Source: Nitratidesulfovibrio liaohensis | Lineage (GTDB): Bacteria > Desulfobacterota > Desulfovibrionia > Desulfovibrionales > Desulfovibrionaceae | Direction: 5' to 3' | Assembly: GCF_011682075.1 (NCBI RefSeq) | Contig: NZ_VSMK01000442.1 | Coordinates: 1 to 41,368, forward strand | DNA: 41,368 nt | In this document: in pieces, positions 7,562 to 16,125 of the stretch | Position numbering within the stretch: position 1 is the first letter of the stretch | Layout of the letters: every line of letters begins with the position of its first letter | The notes under the pieces: model-generated | Told to the model about the DNA's origin: nothing | Database searches by the model: none | Seen by the model: the letters and a program-made list of their open reading frames with translations, nothing else | Position numbers and translations under genes: made by a program

Positions 7562-9064
7562 CTAGAAGTGGCCGAACGCCTGGATGAAGTTCAGGAACAC
7601 CTGCGGATACAGGCCCAGCAGCAGCGATATGGCCCCGGTCAGGCACAGCGGTATGACCATGGTGGCGGGGGCTTCGCTGTACTGCTCTATGTTCGCGTCC
7701 GGGGCGGGCGGCAGCATGAACGCCCGGTAGAAGATGGGCACGAAGTAGCCCGCGTTGAGCAGGGTGGACAGCAGGAGCGCCACCAGCAGGGCGGTCTGCC
7801 CGGCCTGGAGCGACCCGTTGACGATGTACCACTTGGAGACGAAGCCGCACACCGGCGGCATGCCGATCATGGACAGGGACGCCAGGGCAAACGCCCCGAA
7901 GGTCCACGGCATGCGGCGGCCAAGGCCGTTCATCTGGCTGATCTTCTTGATGTGCGTGGCCACGTAGATGGCCCCGGCGCCGAAGAACAGGGTGATCTTG
8001 GAGAAGGCGTGGTGGGGGATGTGCATCAACCCGCCCTGCACGGCGGACGGCGTCAGCAGGGCCACCCCGATGATCACGTACGAAAGCTGGCTGACCGTGG
8101 AGTAGGCCAGCCGGGCCTTGATGTCGTCCTTGGTCAGGGCGATGAGCGAGGCCCCGATGATGGTGAAGGCCGCCAGCCACGCCGTGGGAATGCCAAGGCC
8201 CAGCGTGTCCATGGTCTGCACCCCGAAGCCGGAAAGGATGATCCGGCTCACGGAGAACACCCCCGCCTTGACCACGGCCACCGCGTGCAGCAGGGCCGAG
8301 ACCGGCGTTGGGGCCACCATGGCCGAGGGCAGCCAGTTGTGGAACGGGGCCAGGGCCGCCTTGGCCAGACCCGCGATGTACAGCACGTAGGTAACCCGCA
8401 CCAGGTTGGGGTGCGCGGCGATGACGTCGGGCGGGAACATGCCGTTCAGCACGTCGCCAAGGCGCATGTCCAGCGTGCCGGTAAGCACGTAGGTCAGGAT
8501 CATGGCGGGCAGCAGGAACAGCTTGGAGGTGCCCATGAGGTACACGAGGTACTTGCGCGCCCCGGCAAAGCCCTCCGCGTCCTGATGGTGCGCGACCAGC
8601 GGGTAGGTGAAGACGGTGATCACTTCATAGAACAGGTACAGGGTGAAGACCGTGGCCGAAAAGGCCACGCCCACCGCGCCGAAGATGGCCACCGCGAAAC
8701 AGGTGTAGTAGCGCGTCTGGGCGTGTTCGTTCAGCCCGCGCATGTACCCGATGTTGTAACTGGTGGCGAAGCCCCACAGGAAGGTGGCGATGAGCGCGAA
8801 GATCATGCCCAGCCCGTCGGCGCACAGGGTAAGGCTGATGCCGGGCAGGATGGTGGTGACGGTGTAGGTGTAGATGACCCCGGAAAGCACCCCCGGCGCA
8901 AGTTGCAGCACCGAGACGAAGGTGAGCGCGGCGGCGATGAACGACACGGCCTCGCGCCGGTTGGCGTTGCCGCGCGCCAGCATGATGGCGAAGGGCGCAA
9001 CCAGGGTTATCAGCAGCGGAATGAGCAGGCTTGCGGATTCTACGGTGTTGGGCACGATCATCAC
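7562..9064 (-). CDS. Antiporter-like membrane subunit, MrpD type
   Basis: This protein of about 500 residues belongs to the proton-conducting transporter family and is closer in feel to MrpD/NuoM than to NuoL, because it has no long C-terminal extension. Channel residues are intact: E147 (LYLFYEVITVFTYPL), K235 (AGLAKAALAPFHNWLPSAM) and K266 (AVVKAGVFSVSR). The start is either GTG at 9064 or the adjacent ATG at 9061; the nuoK stop TGA overlaps both. It directly follows nuoK, the place of nuoL in a standard operon. With the 594-residue protein, nuoM and nuoN, it brings the number of antiporter-like subunits to four. Confidence 0.9.
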   Translation of the reverse strand: MMIVPNTVESASLLIPLLITLVAPFAIMLARGNANRREAVSFIAAALTFVSVLQLAPGVLSGVIYTYTVTTILPGISLTLCADGLGMIFALIATFLWGFATSYNIGYMRGLNEHAQTRYYTCFAVAIFGAVGVAFSATVFTLYLFYEVITVFTYPLVAHHQDAEGFAGARKYLVYLMGTSKLFLLPAMILTYVLTGTLDMRLGDVLNGMFPPDVIAAHPNLVRVTYVLYIAGLAKAALAPFHNWLPSAMVAPTPVSALLHAVAVVKAGVFSVSRIILSGFGVQTMDTLGLGIPTAWLAAFTIIGASLIALTKDDIKARLAYSTVSQLSYVIIGVALLTPSAVQGGLMHIPHHAFSKITLFFGAGAIYVATHIKKISQMNGLGRRMPWTFGAFALASLSMIGMPPVCGFVSKWYIVNGSLQAGQTALLVALLLSTLLNAGYFVPIFYRAFMLPPAPDANIEQYSEAPATMVIPLCLTGAISLLLGLYPQVFLNFIQAFGHF

Positions 9065-9375
9065 TGCTGCTCCCTCAGGGTGGTCAGGGCGTCGGTGCGG
9101 GTGTGGCCGAAGCGGCGGAACACCACGACGATGGCGGCCAGCGCCACGGTGGCTTCAGCGGCGGCAAGGCCCATGACCAGCAGCGTGGCCAGTTGTCCGA
9201 GGGTGGCGTCGGCCCCGGTAAGCTGGGTGGCGGCCACGATGGACAGCCCCGCGCCGTTGAGCATCAGCTCCACGGCAATGAGCATGCCCACCAGCGTGCG
9301 CCGCTTGACCAGCCCCGCCAGGCCCGCGCCCAGCAGCACGAGGGAGGCCAGTTGGTAGAGCACGAGCGGTTTCAC
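9061..9375 (-). CDS. nuoK: NADH-quinone oxidoreductase-type subunit K
   Basis: This 104-residue, three-helix subunit has the two membrane glutamates known to matter in NuoK: E36 (VGMLIAVELMLNGAGL) and E74 (AAAEATVALAAIVVV). The C-terminus RFGHTRTDALTTLREQQ is polar. The start is GTG at 9375, overlapping the nuoJ stop as GTGA, with AAGGAGGG a few bases before it. It forms the core of the membrane arm with NuoJ, NuoA and NuoH. Confidence 0.96.
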   Translation of the reverse strand: MKPLVLYQLASLVLLGAGLAGLVKRRTLVGMLIAVELMLNGAGLSIVAATQLTGADATLGQLATLLVMGLAAAEATVALAAIVVVFRRFGHTRTDALTTLREQQ

Positions 9376-9878
9376 TTGTCCCTCCTTTCCCAGACGAGCA
9401 GCACGGCCCCGGCCATGGAGATGAGCAGGACCACCGAGATCAGTTCGAAGGGCAGCACGTAGTCCTCCATCAGCCTGCGGCCAAGTTCCGCCAGCGGAAC
9501 CTCTGCCGGAATCAGCTTGGAGGCCGTGGGGTGCAGCATCAGGATGGGGGCCAGCAGCGCGCCGGGCAGCATGGCCGCCAGTATGCCCTTGAAGGTGCGC
9601 GGGGCCGGGGCGGGGTCCGCCTCGTCGCCATCCGCGTCGGCCCGGGCCAGCATCAGCGCGAAGAAGATCAGCACGCAGATGGCGCCCACGTAGATGAGAA
9701 TCTGCATGAAGGCCATGAACGGCGCGTTGAGCAGCAGGTACATGCCCGCCACGCCCAGCAGCGTGGCGACCAGCCCCACCAGGGCGCGCACCAGGCTGGC
9801 GCAGCCCACGGCCATGAAGCAGCCGACCACGATGACCAGGAAGTAGAAGCCGAAGGCGAGGATTGCCGGTGTTTCCAT
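9372..9878 (-). CDS. nuoJ: NADH-quinone oxidoreductase-type subunit J
   Basis: This 168-residue protein with five predicted helices contains the conserved TM3 stretch FMQILIYVGAICVLIFF, whose Tyr and Gly region forms the flexible pi-bulge helix in known complex I structures. A charged loop, RADADGDEADPAPAPR, follows. One base separates its ATG at 9878 from the nuoI stop codon, and its own stop overlaps the nuoK start, so the three genes are translationally coupled. Confidence 0.95.
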   Translation of the reverse strand: METPAILAFGFYFLVIVVGCFMAVGCASLVRALVGLVATLLGVAGMYLLLNAPFMAFMQILIYVGAICVLIFFALMLARADADGDEADPAPAPRTFKGILAAMLPGALLAPILMLHPTASKLIPAEVPLAELGRRLMEDYVLPFELISVVLLISMAGAVLLVWERRDK

Positions 9879-9879
9879 G

Positions 9880-10488
9880 TCACGCCTCGCTTGCGGGGGT
9901 TGCGGCGGTTTCGGGCGCGGGGGCCGGGGCGGAAGCAGCCTCCGGTGCGGCCTTTTTCGGTTCCGCCTTGCGGGCGGCGGCCTTGCGGGCCAGGCGCGCC
10001 AACTGGTCGAACACGAAGTCCTCGCGCCTCGTCCCCACCATGTAGATGTCGTGCGAGAAGCCGATGGAATCCACCGGGCAGACCTCCACGCAGCTGCCGC
10101 ACAGGCTGCACAGCGAGAAGTCGTAGGTCCAGGTGCCGGGCGCCTTGGGCGGCGCGGGCTTCTTGGGCTTTTCGCCGCGCGCTTCCGCCTCTGCCATGGC
10201 CTTCAGTTCCTCTGGCGTGGGCTTGGGGGTGGGAGCGCGGGTGACGGCTATGCAGTTGCTGGGGCAGGCTGACACGCAGAGCATGCAGGCGATGCACTTG
10301 GGCTTCGCCGGGTCCTTGTCCAGCCCGATGAGTTCTATGGGCCCCCGGAACGAGGCCGCCGCTTCCGGCGTTACCTCTGCCCGCGGGTAGTGCACGGTGA
10401 CGCCGGGCTTGCAGAATTCCTTGCCGGTGATGCCAAGGCCCACCACAAGGCTCCACAGGTCGGCGAGGGTGCGGAAGATCGATGCCAT
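9880..10488 (-). CDS. nuoI: NuoI-like 2x[4Fe-4S] ferredoxin subunit with insert and long tail
   Basis: This 202-residue peripheral-arm subunit should pass electrons to the NuoB cluster. Two complete [4Fe-4S] motifs are visible: C65-x2-C68-x2-C71-x3-C75 (CIACMLCVSACP) and C127-x2-C130-x2-C133-x3-C137 (CSLCGSCVEVCP). About 51 residues separate the last Cys of the first motif from the first Cys of the second, against about 28 in ordinary NuoI. The extra part (about 85-118) is rich in Pro, Lys and Glu. The last 35 residues are an Ala/Pro/Lys tail. The ATG at 10488 follows GGGGGAA. There is no NuoG or NuoF to feed it here, so the surface around these extensions could dock a different donor. Confidence 0.95.
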   Translation of the reverse strand: MASIFRTLADLWSLVVGLGITGKEFCKPGVTVHYPRAEVTPEAAASFRGPIELIGLDKDPAKPKCIACMLCVSACPSNCIAVTRAPTPKPTPEELKAMAEAEARGEKPKKPAPPKAPGTWTYDFSLCSLCGSCVEVCPVDSIGFSHDIYMVGTRREDFVFDQLARLARKAAARKAEPKKAAPEAASAPAPAPETAATPASEA

Positions 10489-10506
10489 TGCGCGATTCCC
10501 CCTTTC

Positions 10507-11481
10507 CTACAGCTTCATGACGAACGCGGTCGCCAGCAGGTTCAGCACGCCGAGGGGCAGCAGCCACCGCCAGTTCAGGTTCAGCAACTGGTCGAAGCGC
10601 ACGCGCGGGTACGTCCAGCGGAACCACATCATGGTCAGCAGCAGTCCGTACACCTTGGCCAGGAACCACCATGCCCCGTCCAGGAACGGGCCTTTCCACC
10701 CGCCCAGGAACAGCACGGTGCACACGCTGCACGCCACGATCATGTTGGCGTACTCGGCCAGGAAGAACATGCCGAAGCCCATTCCCGAATACTCGGTGTG
10801 GAAGCCTGCGGTCAGTTCCGATTCGGCCTCGGGCAGGTCGAAGGGGGCGCGGTTGGTTTCGCCCAGCGCGCTGACGAAGAAGATCAGGAACGCCAGCGGC
10901 TGCACGGCGATGTTCCACTGCCACGGCATGCCGCCCTGCCCGCCCACGATGGCGGAAAGGCTCAGCGTGCCTTCCTGGAAGGCGATGGCCAGCACGGCCA
11001 GCAGCAGGGGAATTTCATAGGCCACGGACTGGGCCACGGCGCGGGCCGCGCCGAGCAGGCCGTACTTGTTGTTGGAACCCCACCCCGCGAGCAGCAGGGC
11101 CAGCACGTTGAACCCGGCAAAGGCAAGGATGAGCAGCAGGCCGAGGTTCACGTCCCACCCGGTGAGCAGCGGGCTGAAGGGAATGGGCAGGAACAGCAGC
11201 AGCACGGGAAAGAAGGCCAGCACCGGGGCCATCCAGAACAGCAGCGGGTCTGCCCTGTCGGGGCGCACCAGTTGCTTGCCGATCAGCTTCAGGGCGTCGG
11301 CCACGGCCTGCAATATGCCTTGCGGCCCCACTTCGTAGGGGCCGGGGCGGCGCTGGATGAAGCCCGCCACCTTGCGTTCGGCGTAGACGAGCAGAAGCCC
11401 GTTCAGCCCCACGAAGACGGCCACGCCCACCAGCGCGAGCACCACGTGCAGCACGGAATCGAAGGAGATGGTTGCATTCAT
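10507..11481 (-). CDS. nuoH: NADH-quinone oxidoreductase-type subunit H
   Basis: This 324-residue membrane subunit forms the quinone chamber with NuoB and NuoD. Hallmarks are the loop ERKVAGFIQRRPGPYEVGPQG near the N-terminus and RAPFDLPEAESELTAGFHTEY with its run of acidic residues. Eight helices are plausible. AGGTAGG precedes the ATG at 11481, which lies 6 bp after the nuoD stop. Length is normal for the family. Confidence 0.97.
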   Translation of the reverse strand: MNATISFDSVLHVVLALVGVAVFVGLNGLLLVYAERKVAGFIQRRPGPYEVGPQGILQAVADALKLIGKQLVRPDRADPLLFWMAPVLAFFPVLLLFLPIPFSPLLTGWDVNLGLLLILAFAGFNVLALLLAGWGSNNKYGLLGAARAVAQSVAYEIPLLLAVLAIAFQEGTLSLSAIVGGQGGMPWQWNIAVQPLAFLIFFVSALGETNRAPFDLPEAESELTAGFHTEYSGMGFGMFFLAEYANMIVACSVCTVLFLGGWKGPFLDGAWWFLAKVYGLLLTMMWFRWTYPRVRFDQLLNLNWRWLLPLGVLNLLATAFVMKL

Positions 11482-11487
11482 GGCGGC

Positions 11488-12708
11488 CTACCTGTCGATT
11501 TCGGGGATGACCATGTCGAGGCTGCCAAGGATGGCAACGGCGTCGGCCAGCAGGGTGCCCCGCGCGCATTCGGCGAACAGGGCCAGGTTGGAGAAGCCCG
11601 GCGCGCGCAGCTTGACGCGGTAGGGCGTCTTGCCGCCGTCGCTGGCGATCCACACGCCGATCTTGCCGCGCGCCCCTTCCACCGCGAAGTACGATTCGCC
11701 GGCGGGCAGCTTGAAGCTGGGCTTTGGGGCCTTGGGGTGCATGTGCTCGCCCTCGGGCAGGCTTTCGATGGCCTGCTCGATGATGCGCAGGCTCTGCTCG
11801 ATCTCGGCCATGCGCACCATGTACCGGGCCATGGAGCATTCCTCGTGGCGCACGGGAATCTCGTAGTCGAAGCGGTCGTACACGGAATACGGTTCCGCCC
11901 GGCGCACGTCGTAGGCAATGCCGCTGCCGCGCGCCACCGGGCCGCTGGCCCCGTAGCGGGTGACCATGTCCTGCGGGATGACGCCCACCTCTTCGATGCG
12001 GCGGCGCAGGATGATGTTTTCCGTCACCAGTGCGGTGTACATGGGCAGGCGCGAGCGCAGGTGCGGGATGAACTGGCGCACCCCCTGCACGAAGGCGGGC
12101 CCGGCGTCGGTGTACACCCCGCCGAAGCGGAACGAGCTGTACGTCAGGCGCGAGCCGGTCATGAGCTGCAACAGGTCCAGCAGCATTTCGCGGTCGTCGA
12201 AGGCGTACATGATGGGGGTGAAGGCCCCCAGGTCCAGCAGGTAGGCGCCCCACCACAAGAGGTGCGACGAGATGCGGTTCAGCTCGCAGGTGATCACCCG
12301 CAGGTATTCGGCCCGTTCGGGAATCTCTATCCCCGCCAGCTTTTCCACCGCGCCCACGTAGGCCCAGTTCCAGGCCAGGGCGTGCAGGTAGTCCACCCGG
12401 CCCATGTTGGGCATGAACTGGGCGGGGGTTTTCACCTCGGCCATCTTTTCGTGCATGCGGTGCAGGTAGCCCAGCACCGGTTCCGCCCGGACGATGTATT
12501 CGCCGTCCAGTTCCAGAAGCACGCGCAGCACGCCGTGGGTGGACGGGTGCTGCGGCCCCATGTTCAGGATGAGCGATTCCGGGCGGGCACCCTGTTCGAA
12601 GCGGCAGGTGTAGCCGTCGCCCGCGATCTGATCGTCGGTGCAGCCTCCGTCCGCCGAGGTGGCGGGACAGGCGGTGCCGTGCGACCGAAGGGTCTCGGTG
12701 CTATGCAT
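11488..12708 (-). CDS. nuoD: NADH-quinone oxidoreductase-type subunit D (49-kDa type)
   Basis: This 406-residue hydrophilic subunit is related to the large subunit of [NiFe] hydrogenases, but without the NiFe ligands; it builds the quinone pocket. The signature MGPQHPSTHGVLRVLLELDG begins at residue 50, followed by YLHRMHEKMAE. The C-terminus ends LGSLDMVIPEIDR, as usual. About 45 residues precede the usual core start and contain three Cys (C14, C23, C35), which is not typical. nuoC and nuoD are separate genes here, with an 8-nt overlap. Confidence 0.96.
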   Translation of the reverse strand: MHSTETLRSHGTACPATSADGGCTDDQIAGDGYTCRFEQGARPESLILNMGPQHPSTHGVLRVLLELDGEYIVRAEPVLGYLHRMHEKMAEVKTPAQFMPNMGRVDYLHALAWNWAYVGAVEKLAGIEIPERAEYLRVITCELNRISSHLLWWGAYLLDLGAFTPIMYAFDDREMLLDLLQLMTGSRLTYSSFRFGGVYTDAGPAFVQGVRQFIPHLRSRLPMYTALVTENIILRRRIEEVGVIPQDMVTRYGASGPVARGSGIAYDVRRAEPYSVYDRFDYEIPVRHEECSMARYMVRMAEIEQSLRIIEQAIESLPEGEHMHPKAPKPSFKLPAGESYFAVEGARGKIGVWIASDGGKTPYRVKLRAPGFSNLALFAECARGTLLADAVAILGSLDMVIPEIDR

Positions 12709-13306
12709 TGTCGGCGCCCTCCTCGGTTGCGGCGGCCTTGGCCTTGGCCGGTTTGGCGGGCTTGGCGTCCTCCGCCGGATCCAGCAGGGTGAACCCCTCG
12801 GCCTTGCGCAGCACGGTGTCCTCGCGGCCTGGCACGGCCAGCAGGGCGGCCAGCGGCGCGCGGGCGGCGTCGTCCTTCAGCAGGGGGTGGCCCTGCATGC
12901 CTTCGGGCAGCAGCAGCGGCGCGGGGTTGGGATTGCCGGTGAAGACGATGCCGTAGAAGTCGGCGGTTTCGCGCTCGTGCCATTCCGCGCCCTGGTGGAT
13001 GTCGGCGATGGAGGGCAGCACCGGGGCGGCGCGGTCCATCAGCACCCGGATGGCCAGGCGGCCCGGGGATGTCATGCGGTCGAAGTGGTACACCGCCGCC
13101 AGTCCTTCGCGCACGTCCAGGCCGCAGATGTCCTCCAGGTGCCAGCCTGCTTCCAGCAGCAGGGCGGCGGCGCGGGGCAGCACGTCGGCAGACAGGAAGG
13201 CGGACCAGCGCAGGCCGGTGCGGGCCGGGTTTTCCTCGGCCAGGTAGGCGGGGTCCAGCGGGGCCAGCAGCACGTCGGGGGTCACGGAAGCCGTTTCGGG
13301 CGTCAT
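12701..13306 (-). CDS. nuoC: NADH-quinone oxidoreductase-type subunit C (30-kDa type)
   Basis: This protein of about 201 residues has the NuoC signature as [20 protein letters not shown] followed by [16 protein letters not shown]. The ATG at 13306 was chosen because it overlaps the nuoB stop as ATGA; the frame stays open upstream only into nuoB. The last 25 residues form an Ala/Lys/Pro-rich tail ([16 protein letters not shown]) much like that of NuoI. The subunit supports NuoD in the peripheral arm. Confidence 0.95.
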   Translation of the reverse strand: MTPETASVTPDVLLAPLDPAYLAEENPARTGLRWSAFLSADVLPRAAALLLEAGWHLEDICGLDVREGLAAVYHFDRMTSPGRLAIRVLMDRAAPVLPSIADIHQGAEWHERETADFYGIVFTGNPNPAPLLLPEGMQGHPLLKDDAARAPLAALLAVPGREDTVLRKAEGFTLLDPAEDAKPAKPAKAKAAATEEGADNA

Positions 13307-13866
13307 GCGCCACCCCCAAGCGAGCCGGAGATTTCGGCGGGCACCGGCCACCAGCGGCGGCCGGTGATCTTGTGCTGAATCTGGAACAGCCCTTCCAGCA
13401 GCGCTTCCGGCCGGGGCGGGCAGCCGGGCACGTACACGTCCACGGGCACCAGGTTGTCCACGCCTTCGACGATGGCGTACTGCCCCTCGAAGTTGAACGG
13501 CCCGCCCGAGATGGCGCAGTTGCCCAGCGCCATGACGTAACGCGGCGCGGGCATTTGTTCATAGAGGCGCACCAGCGCCGGAGCCATCTTGCGGGTGACG
13601 GTGCCCGCCACGATCATCAGGTCCGACTGGCGCGGCGAGGGCCGGAACACTTCCGCCCCGAAGCGCGAGATGTCGAACCGGGCCATGCCCACCGCCATCA
13701 TTTCGATGGCACAGCAGGCCAGGCCGAAGGTCATGGGCCACAACGACATGGCCCGGCACACATCCAGGATTTTCTGCACCGGCGCCACGTTGACGATGGG
13801 TGCATCAACCCCGCCCGTGGCCGGTGCGATGACCGGGGGCCTTACAGGGCAATCTTGCGCGGCCAT
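13303..13866 (-). CDS. nuoB: NADH-quinone oxidoreductase-type subunit B (N2 cluster)
   Basis: This 187-residue subunit holds the terminal [4Fe-4S] cluster N2 next to the quinone site. The four ligands are the tandem C51-C52 ([10 protein letters not shown]), C117 ([10 protein letters not shown]) and C149 (VPGCPPRPE). The conserved [23 protein letters not shown] segment is present in full. The ATG at 13866 lies 25 nt inside the end of nuoA. The N-terminal 30 residues are variable, as in other members. Confidence 0.97.
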   Translation of the reverse strand: MAAQDCPVRPPVIAPATGGVDAPIVNVAPVQKILDVCRAMSLWPMTFGLACCAIEMMAVGMARFDISRFGAEVFRPSPRQSDLMIVAGTVTRKMAPALVRLYEQMPAPRYVMALGNCAISGGPFNFEGQYAIVEGVDNLVPVDVYVPGCPPRPEALLEGLFQIQHKITGRRWWPVPAEISGSLGGGA

Positions 13867-14222
13867 GTGAACACCCCCTTGGCGCGGAAATAGACCAGGG
13901 CAAGCACGAGGAAGAACAGGAAGACGCAGATTTCGAAGAAGGCGGTCCAGCCCACGGTGGTGTGGTAGTGGGCGGCGGCGGGGAACAGGTACAGTACGTC
14001 CACGTCGAAGGCGATGAACAGCAGGGCGTAGACGTAGTAGTTGATGCCGAAGCGGGTCCAGGCGTTACCATGGGGGCGCATGCCGCATTCGTAGGACATG
14101 CCCAGGTCGCCGCCGCGCGCCCGTGGAGCCACGAGCAGGGCGAGGATGAGCGGGCCGCCCGCGAACGCGAGCCCCGCGATGAGGAAGAGAATGATAGCAA
14201 GATGCAGGATGTCGAAAACCAT
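13842..14222 (-). CDS. nuoA: NADH-quinone oxidoreductase-type subunit A
   Basis: This 126-residue, three-helix subunit opens the operon. The signature loop [21 protein letters not shown] and the acidic TM2 segment [13 protein letters not shown] are clear. The Cys of YECG is the loop cysteine known from NuoA/ND3. GGAGGTGA stands a few bases before the ATG at 14222. Upstream are a hairpin and a possible promoter near 14401-14429. Confidence 0.96.
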   Translation of the reverse strand: MVFDILHLAIILFLIAGLAFAGGPLILALLVAPRARGGDLGMSYECGMRPHGNAWTRFGINYYVYALLFIAFDVDVLYLFPAAAHYHTTVGWTAFFEICVFLFFLVLALVYFRAKGVFTWPRKIAL

Positions 14223-14292
14223 CGGTCACCTCCGGAAACCAGTGAAACCGCGGCGCGGCCGCGGCATTGGATTGCCCGTTGCGTGCGCATGC

Positions 14293-14314
14293 CATGTCAG
14301 GAGCGCCTGACATG
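14293..14314. repeat. Perfect 9-bp inverted repeat in the presumed nuoA leader
   Basis: CATGTCAGG and CCTGACATG flank the tetranucleotide AGCG, about 70 bp upstream of the nuoA start codon. It could fold in the leader RNA or be a protein-binding dyad. It has no T-run. Confidence 0.6.
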
Positions 14315-14400
14315 CGGTGCGCGCCGGCGGCGACCGTGTCCGCCGGGTTGGCGTTTGCCCGTCGATGGTGGGCGAAACGCGGAGGAAGTGGAGTCCTGGT

Positions 14401-14429
14401 GGGCTACCTCACCGTGTTACTTTTGTCAA
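14401..14429 (-). promoter_or_regulatory. Possible nuo operon promoter
   Basis: On the minus strand a perfect -35 hexamer TTGACA (14429-14424) is followed after 17 bp by TAGCCC (14406-14401), a poor -10. It lies in an A/T-richer island about 180 bp before nuoA. The -35 and spacing are good and the -10 is weak, so this is only a candidate. Confidence 0.3.
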
Positions 14430-14809
14430 ATTGGTGTTACTGCTTTGGTTTTAATGCTACGCTGGTATTTGCTGCGTGCCGTGTTCCTGACCCTTGCGGA
14501 AGGCCCGGCGGCGTCGGTCTGCGGCGGTGCGGGGCCTTCCGCTGCCTGCATGCCCGAATCTGCCGCCGATGAACATGACCGGCGTCACGGACCACGTCCG
14601 GGCTCCGTCCCCCCTTCGCCTCCGCCACCCCCCGTCATCCAGACGGGAGCCGACGCCAAAAGGGCCGCCCGGCGAGGGGCGTTGGCTGGTTCGCGTGCCG
14701 AACAGACTAATGGTCTATCATCCGTATATCACCCAATGTCAGTAACCGCTACCATGTTTGGAAATTCACGTGGAAATATTTGCGCTTCGCCGAAGGGTCT
14801 TGCGGCGCG

Positions 14810-14847
14810 GCGGCGAAAACCGGGGCAAGCGGCGAAAACCGGGGGCA
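14810..14847. repeat. Two tandem copies of an approximately 18-bp repeat
   Basis: GCGGCGAAAACCGGGGCA at 14810 is repeated at 14829 with one extra G. It lies in the gene-free gap and its function is unknown. Confidence 0.6.
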
Positions 14848-15234
14848 TGCGCGGGAAGGGATAAAGCTGTCTGGGTAGCCAACCGAATTGGTTGAACGGC
14901 GAAAGAAGTTTTTACGGAACATTCCGCCAGTACTGAGCTTTTGAATCCAGATGCATGGGGGTGGGTGTGCCCTGCCCAGAAGGCTGCCCGGCTGGTCGGA
15001 AAAGGTCGAGAGCGGGGGTACGGAAAGTGGCGGGAGCATCAGGAGACGCCACGTGACGTTGGGGGGCGGGAGCCGGGCCAAGCCGGGGGGAGCGAAGGAC
15101 GCAACGGACGGGCATGCCGCCGGGCACAATGGCGGGCGCAATGGCGGAGCCCGGCCAGGCAGGCGCGCGTGGCCGGATGGGGACGGCGGGAAAGGGGAAG
15201 TGACCGGAAAAAGGGGAGCAGGCGCTACGGGGGA

Positions 15235-16125
15235 CTATTCGACGGCCTGCGCGGCATCGAGCATGGCGTCCATCCACAACCCGGCCACGATGTCACCGCC
15301 CTCGTCGGTGAAGTGGCAGCCGTCGCGGCGGAAGGGCAGGCCCACCTCGTCGGTATCCGGCCCCAGGGTCACGTTGGGCACCTGGTGGGCCAGTTCCTGC
15401 TGGGCCTGACGTACCGATTCGCTGCCGAAGCGGCGGCACAGCGAGGTCTGCGAGACCAGCACCGGGTTGTCGATGCCGAAGGTGCGCAACGTGCCCACCA
15501 GGTCAAGGAAGTCGTATTTGTACAGCAGGCGCGGCAGCGAGTTGAGGGCGTCCGATTCGCCGTGGAACCAGAACACGTAGTCCGGCCGGATGGGCAGTTG
15601 CTGAATGGCCTTCAGCCGTTCCTCCAGCTTGGGCCGCACCGGGCCGCCGGGCAGCCAGTAGGACAGCGGCGAACCGCCTTCGGCGATGACCGAAAGCACC
15701 ACGTAGCGCCAGCGGCCCGTGGCCAGCGCCATCCGCGCGAAGCGCGACCACACGGATCCCCGTTCGCCGGTACCGCCCAGCATGGGATCCTCGGCGGGGT
15801 ACAGGGTGCCGTCGTACTCGATGAACACGTTTTCCAGGTCGTCGGAGGGCAGGGGGGTATCCACCTCGTTGGCGGCGTTGGACTGCCCCATGACCAGCAC
15901 GTACAGGGTGTTGCCGTCGGCCAGGCGCTCCAGGGGCACCGGCTCGCGGGCGGAGACATCGGTGATCAGGTCGGAATCGTCGAACAGGCGGTAGTCGTAC
16001 AGCCGTGCCTTGGTGTAGCGGGCCAGACCCACCACGCCGTCGCGCAGTGAGGGATGGGCCAGCAGCATGGCCGCCAGCAGGACTGGCAGTGCCATGAGGC
16101 GGAACAGGCGGGAACGGCGCGACAT
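15235..16125 (-). CDS. SGNH/GDSL-type esterase with signal anchor (sialate O-acetylesterase-like)
   Basis: This protein of about 296 residues begins MSRRSRLFRLMALPVLLAAMLL, a typical export signal or membrane anchor. The body carries the motifs of the SASA-type SGNH hydrolases: VMGQSNAANE with the presumed nucleophilic Ser, WFHGESDALNS, and DGCHFTDEGG, where Asp and His would complete the triad. It likely removes acyl groups, possibly acetyl, from a surface or environmental polysaccharide. The ATG at 16125 fits the signal peptide, but no good ribosome binding site precedes it. An in-frame ATG at 16209 would add FRRSQAT repeats and looks less likely. The gene stands alone. Confidence 0.8.
   Translation of the reverse strand: MSRRSRLFRLMALPVLLAAMLLAHPSLRDGVVGLARYTKARLYDYRLFDDSDLITDVSAREPVPLERLADGNTLYVLVMGQSNAANEVDTPLPSDDLENVFIEYDGTLYPAEDPMLGGTGERGSVWSRFARMALATGRWRYVVLSVIAEGGSPLSYWLPGGPVRPKLEERLKAIQQLPIRPDYVFWFHGESDALNSLPRLLYKYDFLDLVGTLRTFGIDNPVLVSQTSLCRRFGSESVRQAQQELAHQVPNVTLGPDTDEVGLPFRRDGCHFTDEGGDIVAGLWMDAMLDAAQAVE

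Larger units (their letters stand above)
14223..15234. other. 1-kb gap upstream of nuo, no convincing gene
   Basis: No reading frame here shows protein-like composition or a recognisable motif. Near nuoA are GC-rich dyads, including CATGTCAGG-AGCG-CCTGACATG at 14293-14314. Two less GC-rich islands occur (about 14410-14475 and 14700-14790), and a third lies near 14880-14945. A dyad CAACC-N5-GGTTG is at 14880-14894. The stretch may hold the nuo promoter and leader, or a small RNA, but nothing decides this from the sequence alone. Confidence 0.5.

Noticed and set aside
7016-12792. Long plus-strand frames opposite nuoK, nuoJ, nuoI, nuoH and nuoD
   Set aside because: Same composition artefact; the minus-strand proteins carry full family signatures.
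13962-14864. 300-codon plus-strand frame reaching into the gap before nuoA
   Set aside because: Starts opposite nuoA, then runs into sequence with no motif and poor composition.
14749-15141. 130-codon minus-strand frame in the gap before nuo
   Set aside because: Pro/Ser-rich, no ribosome binding site and no motif; likely chance in GC-rich DNA.
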